DNA from: a candidate division TA06 bacterium
GTDB lineage: Bacteria; Hydrothermota; DG-26; E44-bin18; JADFOU01
Reading direction: 5' to 3'
Assembly: GCA_022562655.1 (NCBI GenBank)
Contig: JADFOU010000065.1
Span: 1 to 9,302 of the forward strand
Length of the DNA: 9,302 nucleotides
The position numbers were made by a program, and so were the translations under genes. Below are positions 1-5,986 of this stretch, in pieces. The first letter of the stretch is position 1. Each line of letters starts with the position of its first letter. The notes under the pieces are model-generated. The model was not told the DNA's origin and ran no database searches. It saw nothing but the letters and a program-made list of their open reading frames with translations.

Positions 1-1
1 T

Positions 2-43
2 ATGAGAACCCTTGCTCTACCAAAATATTATCCGTCAAATTAA
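2..43 (+). CDS. 3' end of an unidentified upstream gene (partial)
   Basis: An open frame enters from the left edge and stops with TAA at 41-43. The visible residues from the first in-frame ATG are MRTLALPKYYPSN. The stop overlaps the ATG of the next gene as TAATG, a common arrangement for coupled genes, and this is the main reason to believe it. The stretch is too short to show a family, and an in-frame ATG at position 2 is not evidence of a start. It suggests that the operon begins left of the window. Confidence 0.3.
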   Translation: MRTLALPKYYPSN

Positions 44-501
44 TGATAAATAATAAATCATTCTCTGCGGCTTCTGCGTCTCTGCGGTGCATATTTTTTT
101 TCATTTGTTCCGCCTTAGGCGGATCATTTATCATTGTATTCCTCGGTTGTGGTGGTTCTCCGAAAGAAGATCCTGCCCATGCAACATTCCTGAAATACTG
201 CACCCCTTGCCACGGTGAAGGGGGAAAAGGAGATGGCTATAATTCGGTACGGATCGATCCAAAGCCGAAAAACTTAACCGACGGGGAGTATATGTCTACC
301 CGAACAGATGAGCAGCTCTTTGATGTCATCTCCAAAGGGGGTGCATCTGTTGCGAAATCTGTCTTCATGCCTCCCTGGGGACATACCCTAAAAGAGGATC
401 AGATTCATTCCCTCGTCCAATACATACGCACTCTTCACCCAAAAGTGAAACTCGAAGAAGCACCCCCGCCTGAAGAAGAAGAGGAAGAGGAACTTTTCTA
501 A
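43..501 (+). CDS. Monohaem c-type cytochrome, probable lipoprotein
   Basis: A 152-residue exported class I-type cytochrome c. One haem-binding motif CTPCH lies at residues 53-57, followed by the glycine/lysine-rich turn GEGGKGDG, and the likely distal ligand is M109 in the motif FMPPWG. Residues 18-35 are hydrophobic and end in FLGC with C36 as candidate lipid-anchored cysteine; the fit to the lipobox is imperfect, so plain cleavage is possible. The tail is a run of acidic residues (PPPEEEEEEELF), perhaps a docking patch. The family is cytochrome c/CBB3-like, acting as a small electron carrier outside the inner membrane. The ATG at 43 overlaps the preceding stop and no strong ribosome site is visible. 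Only four bases separate it from the CydA-like gene, so it probably serves that protein. Residues 7-16 of the leader are encoded by repeat-like DNA. Confidence 0.85.
   Translation: MINNKSFSAASASLRCIFFFICSALGGSFIIVFLGCGGSPKEDPAHATFLKYCTPCHGEGGKGDGYNSVRIDPKPKNLTDGEYMSTRTDEQLFDVISKGGASVAKSVFMPPWGHTLKEDQIHSLVQYIRTLHPKVKLEEAPPPEEEEEEELF
61..89 (+). repeat. CTCTGCG-type dispersed repeat inside a signal peptide
   Basis: Three degenerate units built around CTCTGCGG, CTTCTGCG and TCTCTGCGG follow one another and encode the residues FSAASASLR in the leader of the cytochrome. I recognise this phrase as resembling low-complexity repeats scattered between genes in many environmental genomes. That is recollection and needs a search. 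Confidence 0.5.
109..123. repeat. Short perfect hairpin TCCGCCT-T-AGGCGGA
   Basis: Seven-base arms pair perfectly around a single central base. It lies in the hydrophobic part of the cytochrome signal peptide and encodes CSALGGS. It is another repeat-like element only 19 bases after the CTCTGCG repeat, so most of this leader sequence may be of repeat origin. Confidence 0.45.
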
Positions 502-505
502 TACA

Positions 506-2242
506 ATGGAAAATATCGAATATCGAATATCGAATATCGAATCACGAATTGCAAGCAGACTTCCTGCTTCCCGCTTCCTGCTTCTCGCTCTCTTTTCACT
601 TTTCATGCTCTTTGCTCTCTCTGCCTTTGCCCAGGAACCTGCCTATCGCCACTTTCCCCTCATTGGAAGTCGAAATGCGATATGGATCATTAGCCAGCTT
701 CACCTGATGTTTGCCGCCTTCATCTTAGGAGTCCCCATCTTTGCTGTCATCGTAGAATATATCGGAGTTCGAACGAAGGATCCCAAATTCGATCGCCTGG
801 CAAAGGAGTTCACCAAACTCCTTCTCATCGCCTTCTCGACTACTGCCACTTTCGGTGCGATTATGCTCTTCCTCCTCATTGGTCTCTATCCCAACTTCTT
901 CAACTACATGTCCTCTATCTTCTTCCCGACTTTCGTTATCTATTCCCTCCTCTTCTTCGGCGAGGGGTTCAGCCTTTATCTCTACTGGTATTCCTGGGAT
1001 AAATTGATGAACAAAAAATGGCTCCACATCACTTTCGGGATCATGCTCAATGTCTTTGGTACCCTTCTCATGATCATTGCCAATACCTGGGTCACCTTTA
1101 TGATGAGCCCCGGAGGTATAGATGAACAAGGTGCTCTCATCAGCCTTTGGGGGGCTATCAATAATTTTACCTGGATCCCCATCAATATCCACAGGTTCAT
1201 CGCCAATATCTGTTTTGGCGGGTTCATCGTCGGTGCTTATGCCGCCTACCGCTTTCTCTCTTCCAAAACTGATGAGGAGCGTGCCCATTATGACTGGATG
1301 GGCTATGTTGGAAACTTTATCGGAACAGCCGCTCTGATCCCCCTCCCCTTCGCGGGTTACTGGCTGGGTAAAGAGATCTATGAATACAGTGAACCCCTGA
1401 TGATTCGGATGATGGGAGGGGAACTCTCCTGGCTCTTCATCATTCAGGCAATTCTGATCGGTGTCCTCTTCATCGGTGCCAACTACTATCTCTGGATCGC
1501 TCTATCGAGAATCAAGGGGGGAGAACGTTTCCGAAAATATGTAAAATACATGCTCTTCCTTCTCGTCATCTGCTTTGCCATTTGGATGACCCCCCACAGC
1601 CTCGTAGCAAGCCTGGAAGAGGCTCGGAAGATCGGGGCGACTCATCATCCCCTCTTAGGAGTCTTTGGCGTCATGTCTGCCAAAAATACGGCAGTCAATC
1701 TCATTATCCTCACGACCTTCTTCAGTTTTATGCTCTATCAAAGAGCCAATAAGATTGAAACCGTGACTTGGGCGAAAAAAGGGAAGATCGCACAGATCAT
1801 CATTCTGGGATCGGCCGCAGGGGTTGTTATCTTTTACGGCATCTATGGGTACTATGTCCCGGCTGCTGTTCGAATAGGCTTTTCGGTCTATCAGGTCTCT
1901 GCTGTCCTCGCCGCAATGATTCTCGTTACAATTCTCTCTTCTTTAATTCTCAGGGGAGCAACCTCTATGGGGACGATTGAGTGGGGGAAGATGCCCGCAC
2001 GGTCCCAATACACATTGATCGTTTTGGCATTAACCATTGTCACCCTGATGGGTTTGATGGGGTACATCCGCTCTGCCACAAGGGCAGATTGGCATGTCTA
2101 CCGGGTGCTGCGAGACACCAGTCCAGAGGCATTTACGCCCACCATCGCTTATGCCACCCAGATGATTTCTATCATCACTTTCATCTTCTTTGCCTTCATC
2201 TGCTTCATTTTTTGGTTAGGACACATGGGAGAGAAGCAATAA
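506..2242 (+). CDS. Cytochrome bd-like (CydA-like) membrane protein, copy A
   Basis: A 578-residue integral membrane protein of the CydA superfamily. A signal peptide is likely, with hydrophobic core at about 24-41 and cleavage after SAFA (42). About 13 membrane helices follow. By-eye alignment with E. coli CydA gives SR then H66 (R9 and H19 there, same ten-residue spacing), E153 (E107), H229 (H186) and M390 in GVMSAKN (M393), so the haem b558 ligands appear kept. E99 aligns with a tyrosine, R391 with glycine, and the E-Y-G-R-Q-P-W region with RSATRADW, where E445 falls on S523. The large Q-loop is replaced by some 20 residues (288-308), arguing against quinol as donor. It is longer than CydA after M390, with extra helices. 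No CydB is nearby. The likely partners are the flanking cytochromes c. ATG 506 is used because the next ATG (605) leaves no usable signal n-region. The family is sure; the reaction is not. Confidence 0.85.
   Translation: MENIEYRISNIESRIASRLPASRFLLLALFSLFMLFALSAFAQEPAYRHFPLIGSRNAIWIISQLHLMFAAFILGVPIFAVIVEYIGVRTKDPKFDRLAKEFTKLLLIAFSTTATFGAIMLFLLIGLYPNFFNYMSSIFFPTFVIYSLLFFGEGFSLYLYWYSWDKLMNKKWLHITFGIMLNVFGTLLMIIANTWVTFMMSPGGIDEQGALISLWGAINNFTWIPINIHRFIANICFGGFIVGAYAAYRFLSSKTDEERAHYDWMGYVGNFIGTAALIPLPFAGYWLGKEIYEYSEPLMIRMMGGELSWLFIIQAILIGVLFIGANYYLWIALSRIKGGERFRKYVKYMLFLLVICFAIWMTPHSLVASLEEARKIGATHHPLLGVFGVMSAKNTAVNLIILTTFFSFMLYQRANKIETVTWAKKGKIAQIIILGSAAGVVIFYGIYGYYVPAAVRIGFSVYQVSAVLAAMILVTILSSLILRGATSMGTIEWGKMPARSQYTLIVLALTIVTLMGLMGYIRSATRADWHVYRVLRDTSPEAFTPTIAYATQMISIITFIFFAFICFIFWLGHMGEKQ
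512..539 (+). repeat. Heptamer array AATATCG, four perfect copies
   Basis: Four tandem copies of AATATCG begin six bases after the start of the CydA-like gene, and a decayed fifth (AATCACG) follows. In frame it reads as the seven-residue repeat NIEYRIS, NIESRIA. The period resembles the short tandemly repeated heptanucleotides (STRR) described in cyanobacteria. Loss or gain of one unit would shift the reading frame. Confidence 0.85.
560..587 (+). repeat. Second heptamer array CTTCCTG, four degenerate copies
   Basis: CTTCCTG, CTTCCCG, CTTCCTG and CTTCTCG follow one another, and CTCTCTT continues the pattern weakly. The array encodes the end of the n-region and the beginning of the hydrophobic core (LPASRFLLL) of the same signal peptide. 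Its sequence is unrelated to the AATATCG array 20 bases earlier but it has the same period. Confidence 0.75.
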
Positions 2243-2252
2243 ATTAAAGATT

Positions 2253-2314
2253 CAATTTAAATTGCAAAATTAGCATTTAGCAATTCACAATGAAACTATG
2301 TATTGCTAATTTTG
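2253..2314. repeat. A+T-rich intergenic inverted repeats
   Basis: The 95-bp gap between the CydA-like gene and the multidomain cytochrome holds a perfect palindrome CAATTTAAATTG (2253-2264). An 11-base perfect inverted repeat, CAAAATTAGCA (2265-2275) and TGCTAATTTTG (2304-2314), spans a 28-base loop. No run of T follows to suggest an intrinsic terminator. It may be a dispersed repeat or an mRNA stem that sets the ratio of the two genes. Confidence 0.55.
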
Positions 2315-2337
2315 AAATGCCGATTTTAAATTAAAAA

Positions 2338-3606
2338 ATGATCTTTCTAAGGATTGCATTTTTCAGCATTATCGGTCTCCTCCTCTTCGCCTTTATCGGT
2401 TCTCGGATCCCGCAAACGACTACGGATCAGGCTCAAGTAATTCCTACTGGAGAGGTCTTGACTCTGGAGGATTTCGTCGCGGTTGGAGAACAGATTTATT
2501 ATGGAAAAGGGACTTGCACTTTATGTCATGATATTGGACAAAAGGGAAAAAGGGCACCCGATCTTGCCGGGATAGGGAACCGTGCAGAAACACGAAAAGA
2601 AGGCCTCTCTACCTACGAATATCTCAAGGAGTCTCTCGTTCAACCTGCAGCCTTTACGGTGGAAGAGTTCGAAGAGGGACTCATGCCCGATGCCTCCGCA
2701 CCTCCTATCCTTTTATCAGAAGGTGAAATTGAAGCCGTCATCGGGTTTCTCCAAAGCCTCGGCGGTGAGGTCACCGTTACCCCCGTTCCCCTTGGTGAGG
2801 TTGAGGAGAAAGTAGTAGAGGTCCCCATGGAGGAAATTTTTGCTGGAGAGGCGTTATTGAATGAGATGGGTTGCAAGAGCTGTCATATCGAGGGCGGGAA
2901 AGGACCGATATTGGACCAATATGGTGTTGGGAAAGACATAAGAGAAATTGAAAACGTGCTTCTTCAGCATAAACCCGCCCCGATAGCAGGTTTTGTTGTT
3001 GAGGATTTTGGTGTAGGGCTGAAAGCGAGGGAGTTCCAATCCCTCGTGGTCTATTTGAAGCACGGTGGAATGCTGGGGGAGAGGCTTGTCAACAGATACA
3101 TCTGCCTGGCTTGCCACATGATTGCAGGAGAGGGGAAGACCATCGGTCCGGACCTGACCTTCGAGGGAGATAAGGTGAAGCCAGATTGGCTCTTGAAATT
3201 CCTTTTGGAACCCTATAAAATCCGTCCGAGGGAGGCTTCCCCAGATTCCATGCTCAATCTGGATCTCTCGGAGAAAGAGGGAGAATTCCTACGGGGTTAT
3301 GTCCTCTCTTTGAAAAACAAAGAACCACTGCCCGAGTTTGATCCAAATATCACTGAGTCAGAAATCCAATCCGGTGAAAGACTCTTCAATCAGAAATACG
3401 GCTGTTTTGCCTGCCATGCTATTGGTGAGAAAGGCGGTATTGTAGGACCCAGCCTTGACCAAGTGGGATCAAGACTCCAACCCATATGGATCTACTCCTG
3501 GCTTATGAATCCACAGGAACATATTCCTGAAACGATTATGCCCAACTTCGGGATGAGCGAGCGGAATGCGAGAGAGTTGACTGCATATCTTAGTAGTCTT
3601 CAATAG
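2338..3606 (+). CDS. Multidomain (four-haem) c-type cytochrome, membrane-anchored
   Basis: A 422-residue protein with an N-terminal hydrophobic segment (3-20, probably an uncleaved anchor) and four class I cytochrome c domains. The haem motifs are CTLCH (60-64), CKSCH (179-183), CLACH (256-260) and CFACH (356-360). Methionine ligands are visible for domains 1 (M116 in LMPDA), 3 (M305 in DSMLNLDLS) and 4 (M401 in IMPNFGMS). Domain 2 lacks an obvious one: its equivalent stretch reads VEDFGVGLKAREF. A proline/glutamate-rich linker (about 145-165) separates domains 1 and 2. Its N-terminal half resembles the truncated protein at 8822, and both follow a CydA-like gene. It probably acts as a periplasmic electron wire for the CydA-like protein. 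The start follows an A-rich stretch without a clear ribosome site. Haem count is firm; partner assignment is inferred. Confidence 0.88.
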   Translation: MIFLRIAFFSIIGLLLFAFIGSRIPQTTTDQAQVIPTGEVLTLEDFVAVGEQIYYGKGTCTLCHDIGQKGKRAPDLAGIGNRAETRKEGLSTYEYLKESLVQPAAFTVEEFEEGLMPDASAPPILLSEGEIEAVIGFLQSLGGEVTVTPVPLGEVEEKVVEVPMEEIFAGEALLNEMGCKSCHIEGGKGPILDQYGVGKDIREIENVLLQHKPAPIAGFVVEDFGVGLKAREFQSLVVYLKHGGMLGERLVNRYICLACHMIAGEGKTIGPDLTFEGDKVKPDWLLKFLLEPYKIRPREASPDSMLNLDLSEKEGEFLRGYVLSLKNKEPLPEFDPNITESEIQSGERLFNQKYGCFACHAIGEKGGIVGPSLDQVGSRLQPIWIYSWLMNPQEHIPETIMPNFGMSERNARELTAYLSSLQ

Positions 3607-3636
3607 AAAAACTGAATATTCTAATTGAAAAAAACT

Positions 3637-3642
3637 TATAAT
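3637..3642 (+). promoter_or_regulatory. Possible -10 box (TATAAT) before the TPR gene
   Basis: A perfect TATAAT sits 24 bases upstream of the TPR start in an A+T-rich 60-bp gap. No acceptable -35 hexamer lies 16-18 bases upstream (the best, TTGAAA, is only six bases away), and such a box is expected by chance in A+T-rich DNA. It would allow the TPR gene and the following cytochrome to be transcribed separately. Confidence 0.2.
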
Positions 3643-3666
3643 AATTGATGAATAGTAAAGAAGGTA

Positions 3667-4083
3667 ATGAGCGATAAAGTCGATTGGCCAAAAATCTTTA
3701 CAAATGCGGAAGAAATTCTAAAACAGAATCCAGAGGACTGTGATGCCAGTAGAAGGCGTGCTCAAGCGATTGGAGGTCTAGGCAATACGGAGAAAGCATT
3801 TGAATCGATAGAAAAACATCTGAAAAAACATCCTCAGGACGCGCAAGCATGGGATTTAAGGTGTGCCTATCTCATAGACCGGAGACAATACGTCGAAGCG
3901 ATCGATTCAAGTAATGAGGCGTTTAATGTGAATCCTGATTTCCATATTGGTTATTACAATAGGGCTTGTGCCCATGCTTTAGCAGGTAATCATTCTGCCG
4001 CACTTTCCGATTTGGAAGAAACCATTCACTTTGATGAAGAATTTTGTGAGATGGCCATCAAGGACGAAAATTTTCAAATTTAA
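3667..4083 (+). CDS. Small cytoplasmic TPR protein, 3' end apparently frameshifted
   Basis: As read, 138 residues with about three tetratricopeptide repeats (roughly 26-57, 60-91 and 94-125) and no signal peptide or membrane segment, so it is a cytoplasmic protein-binding scaffold. An AAAGAAGG site precedes the ATG, closely spaced. The frame stops at TAA 4081-4083 after DENFQI, but another frame continues as SNLKEDPRFRKLVRQ, a very typical end of TPR proteins, and stops at TGA 4140-4142 in an ATGA overlap with the next gene. One extra T in the T-run at 4071-4074 would join them into a 158-residue protein. It sits between two cytochrome genes and might aid assembly of the complex, but nothing in the sequence shows the partner. 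Confidence 0.75.
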   Translation: MSDKVDWPKIFTNAEEILKQNPEDCDASRRRAQAIGGLGNTEKAFESIEKHLKKHPQDAQAWDLRCAYLIDRRQYVEAIDSSNEAFNVNPDFHIGYYNRACAHALAGNHSAALSDLEETIHFDEEFCEMAIKDENFQI

Positions 4084-4142
4084 AAGAGGATCCTCGATTT
4101 CGTAAACTTGTACGACAATCTGAAGGGACAAATAAACAATGA
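4071..4142 (+). other. Out-of-frame C-terminal remainder of the TPR gene
   Basis: After residue F136 of the TPR protein, adding one T to the four-T run at 4071-4074 opens a 22-residue extension with the motif KEDPRFRKLV. It ends with TGA at 4140-4142, overlapping the ATG at 4139. Both the motif and the ATGA junction (as at 5983, 6750 and 8822) argue that this was, or is, the true gene end. The cause may be a sequencing or assembly error in the homopolymer, a recent mutation, or ribosomal frameshifting. Confidence 0.7.
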
Positions 4143-4882
4143 GGAAGTTTAATATTTCAATCTTTTGGAGTTCTTTGGTACTGTTGGGAGTGTCATATCT
4201 TTTGATGAAGTACGTCGTCCAGCCGCCTCTTCCCTCCAGTATCCTGGCAATGTATGTGGGGATGATCCTCTTCGCCATCTTCATCTATGTAACGGTGGAA
4301 GAGGAGAGGATGCGGGAGTTCCTCCAACCCATCCGAGGCCTCTTTCTCGATGAGAAGAAAAAAACCTGGCAAACCCTCGTACTGATTGGATTTCCTCTTG
4401 CCATTGGAGTCTATTCCTTTAATGCATTCTCACCCAAGATTTCACCCCCGGCAGAACTTCGAACCGTTCACCCTGCCCCACCGGATGAGTACGTGGGTCT
4501 TGTGAATCCTCTTCGAGAGTCGGGCGAAGGCGGGGCGAAGCCCCATGAAGGGGATCTTGAGGAACATGTTCAAAAAGGGGCTGAGATCTATTTCAAAAAC
4601 TGCTTCTTCTGCCACGGCGACGCCTTAGACGGGAAGGGACACTTTGCTGAAGGATTCACCCCCCTTCCCGCCAATTTCAGAGACCAGGGGACCATTGCCC
4701 AGTTACAAGAATCCTATGTCTTCTGGAGAATCAAGACCGGTGGACCCGGACTTCCCACTGAATCTCAACCCTGGAACTCCGCTATGCCGATCTGGGAAGA
4801 TTTCTTAACAGATGAGGAAATCTGGCAGGTCATCCTCTATATCTATGAAGGGGCAGGGGTTGAACCGAGGACATGGGAATGA
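4139..4882 (+). CDS. Membrane-anchored monohaem cytochrome c
   Basis: A 247-residue protein with three hydrophobic segments (about 7-25, 34-52 and 79-96), a charged cytoplasmic stretch VEEERMREFLQP between the second and third, and a C-terminal cytochrome c domain. The haem motif is CFFCH (155-159), followed by HGDALDGKG, and the likely sixth ligand is M216 in NSAMPIWEDF. It resembles membrane cytochrome c subunits that hand electrons between a membrane complex and periplasmic carriers; I do not recognise a named family. A weak GAAGGG site (4122-4127) precedes the ATG, which overlaps the frame-corrected TPR stop. The linker 123-140 is rich in G, E and P and includes repeat-like hairpin DNA. 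It is the last gene of module A before a long spacer. Confidence 0.82.
   Translation: MRKFNISIFWSSLVLLGVSYLLMKYVVQPPLPSSILAMYVGMILFAIFIYVTVEEERMREFLQPIRGLFLDEKKKTWQTLVLIGFPLAIGVYSFNAFSPKISPPAELRTVHPAPPDEYVGLVNPLRESGEGGAKPHEGDLEEHVQKGAEIYFKNCFFCHGDALDGKGHFAEGFTPLPANFRDQGTIAQLQESYVFWRIKTGGPGLPTESQPWNSAMPIWEDFLTDEEIWQVILYIYEGAGVEPRTWE
4532..4544. repeat. GGGGC-GAA-GCCCC hairpin in a linker
   Basis: Five-base GC arms pair perfectly around GAA, and the element encodes GAKPH (132-136) in the linker between membrane segments and haem domain. The surrounding GGCGAAGGCGGGGCGAAG is repetitive. It resembles a dispersed GC-rich palindrome captured in a tolerant linker, but it is short enough to be chance. 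Confidence 0.35.
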
Positions 4883-4899
4883 CCTAGTATTCGAATCTG

Positions 4900-4916
4900 T
4901 GGCGCCATAGGCGCCA
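4900..4916. terminator. Hairpin after module A; possible weak terminator or repeat
   Basis: TGGCGCC and GGCGCCA form a perfect seven-base stem around ATA, 18 bases after the stop at 4880-4882. It stands where a terminator is expected, but the following bases (TCGTATCG) contain no T-run, so a dispersed repeat or an mRNA 3'-end stabiliser is equally likely. Confidence 0.3.
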
Positions 4917-4922
4917 TCGTAT

Positions 4923-4950
4923 CGAAGCCCGAAGCGTGAAGCTCGAAGAA
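4923..4950 (+). repeat. Degenerate heptamer array CGAAGCC, four copies
   Basis: CGAAGCC, CGAAGCG, TGAAGCT and CGAAGAA follow in register with a seven-base period. This is the only heptamer array of the window outside a gene, which shows that such arrays also occupy non-coding DNA here. Confidence 0.6.
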
Positions 4951-5000
4951 AGTAGTAAACGAGATTATGATTTTCGAGTATCGAACATCAACCTGTCTGC

Positions 5001-5058
5001 CCTGCCTACCGTCAGGCAGGAAAGTCGAGCATCGTTACCTGCCTACCGGTCAGGCAGG
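5001..5058. repeat. Two copies of a CCTGCCT...AGGCAGG palindromic repeat
   Basis: The copies are 5001-5020 and 5038-5058. They have identical seven-base arms CCTGCCT and AGGCAGG and differ by one base in the centre (ACCGTC versus ACCGGTC). They are direct copies 17 bases apart, and each can fold as a hairpin. They look like members of a small dispersed palindromic family. Confidence 0.75.
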
Positions 5059-5201
5059 CGAGCCTCGACACCCATAAACGAGAATCTTGTTCTCACATGT
5101 GTATAAAGCAGTGAATAACAATAGAGGAGGTGAGTGCTGATTTGTGAATCAAGAAAGAGGAACCGATACCCATACCAATCACCATTTAACCATATGTAGT
5201 G

Positions 5202-5210
5202 AAGGAGGAA
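5202..5210 (+). promoter_or_regulatory. Strong ribosome binding site deciding the start at 5216
   Basis: AAGGAGGAA ends five bases before ATG 5216, the best ribosome site in the window. It favours that ATG over the GTG at 5144, whose frame would add 24 polar residues in front of an otherwise complete signal peptide. Confidence 0.85.
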
Positions 5211-5215
5211 GTGTC

Positions 5216-5986
5216 ATGAGAAGCAACTTTTCCAAAACTTTTTGGGTCGGCATTGTGGGCATTATGGTCTTTGCCACCCAATCCAGAGCCTATGAAGCTG
5301 TAGAGGATACGAAGGGAGGGAGCATCTCAGGAACGGTTACCTTTGTCGGATCGCCTCCAGCTCCGCAGAAGATCAATATAGACAAGGATGTGGAGATCTG
5401 TGGAACCCACGAGAAGTTCACAGAGTATCTTCTCGTCTCCAAGAAGAACAAGGGGATCCAGAATGTCGTGGTCTCCATCACCAACATTGAGAAGGGAAAG
5501 GCGTTGGTGATGCCAGAAGAGACCCTTCAACTGAATCAGAAGGGTTGCTGGTTCAACCCCCATATCCAGATCATCCCTGTTGAAGCGACCCTTGAGATCC
5601 TCAACCCGGATGGGATTATGCACAACATCCACACCCTGAGCATCGAGAACCCTTCTTTCAACAAGGCACAGCCGAAGTTCAAGAAGAAGATGAAGGTAAC
5701 CTTTGAATTCGCTGAAATCATCAAGGTCAAGTGCGATGCCCATAACTGGATGGGTGGCTGGATCGTCGTGGCTGAACATCCTTATTATGCTCTGTCAGAC
5801 GAAACGGGAAGTTTCGCTATCAAAGATGTCCCACCTGGGGAATACACCCTTGAGTATTGGCACGAGACCTTAGGCAAACAGACACAAGTGATCACCGTGA
5901 AGGCGGGAGCTGAGACCCAGGCAGACATCGCCATGAAACCCAAAGTGAAAGAGAAGAAAATAAAGAAAACCCCAGAGGAAAAATGA
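5216..5986 (+). CDS. Secreted cupredoxin with carboxypeptidase-regulatory-like domain, copy 1
   Basis: A 256-residue exported protein. The signal peptide spans 1-25 (cleavage near SRA/YE). The middle (about 36-187) is a cupredoxin-like fold with candidate type 1 copper ligands H136 in MHNIH and C173, H176, M179 in CDAHNWM. This Cys-X2-His-X2-Met loop is the short form known from amicyanin (CTPHPFM). C62 and C111 may form a disulphide. The end (about 190-238), with ALSDETGSFAIKDVPPGEYTLEYWH, matches the transthyretin-like regulatory domain seen in carboxypeptidases. The tail is lysine-rich. The expected job is periplasmic one-electron transfer to the CydA-like protein and cytochromes downstream. 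It opens module B and overlaps the next gene by ATGA. The copper site is inferred from motif only; a structural domain without copper is possible. Confidence 0.82.
   Translation: MRSNFSKTFWVGIVGIMVFATQSRAYEAVEDTKGGSISGTVTFVGSPPAPQKINIDKDVEICGTHEKFTEYLLVSKKNKGIQNVVVSITNIEKGKALVMPEETLQLNQKGCWFNPHIQIIPVEATLEILNPDGIMHNIHTLSIENPSFNKAQPKFKKKMKVTFEFAEIIKVKCDAHNWMGGWIVVAEHPYYALSDETGSFAIKDVPPGEYTLEYWHETLGKQTQVITVKAGAETQADIAMKPKVKEKKIKKTPEEK

Larger units (their letters stand above)
4883..5215. other. 333-bp intergenic spacer between modules, repeat-rich
   Basis: No convincing gene lies here. From left to right it holds a TGGCGCC hairpin, a degenerate heptamer array, two copies of a CCTGCCT palindrome, a small inverted repeat GAGAA/TTCTC (5080-5094), the palindrome CACATGTG (5094-5101) and a first ribosome-site-like AGGAGG (5125-5130). 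The promoter of module B should be here or just downstream. TATAAA at 5102-5107 is a candidate -10, but I find no matching -35. Confidence 0.6.

Noticed and set aside
512..587. CRISPR-like array
   Set aside because: The units are seven bases, contiguous, without spacers; this is a tandem repeat.
725..1288. Minus-strand open frame opposite CydA-like copy A
   Set aside because: It is the shadow of the conserved gene, is likewise acidic and low in complexity, and has no ribosome site.
43..4882. A heme-copper oxidase or cbb3-type (CcoNOP) cluster
   Set aside because: No catalytic heme-copper subunit with its histidine pattern is present. The large membrane proteins match CydA by R9, H19, H186 and M393 equivalents, and the 4139 protein has a different layout from CcoP.
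5134..5199. A 21-codon leader-like frame (GTG to TAG) after AGGAGG before the cupredoxin
   Set aside because: The spacing from the ribosome-like site is too short, and no run of regulatory codons or attenuator structure is visible.
5144..5215. GTG at 5144 as start of the first cupredoxin
   Set aside because: ATG 5216 has a much better ribosome site and directly begins a normal signal peptide. The added 24 residues are polar.
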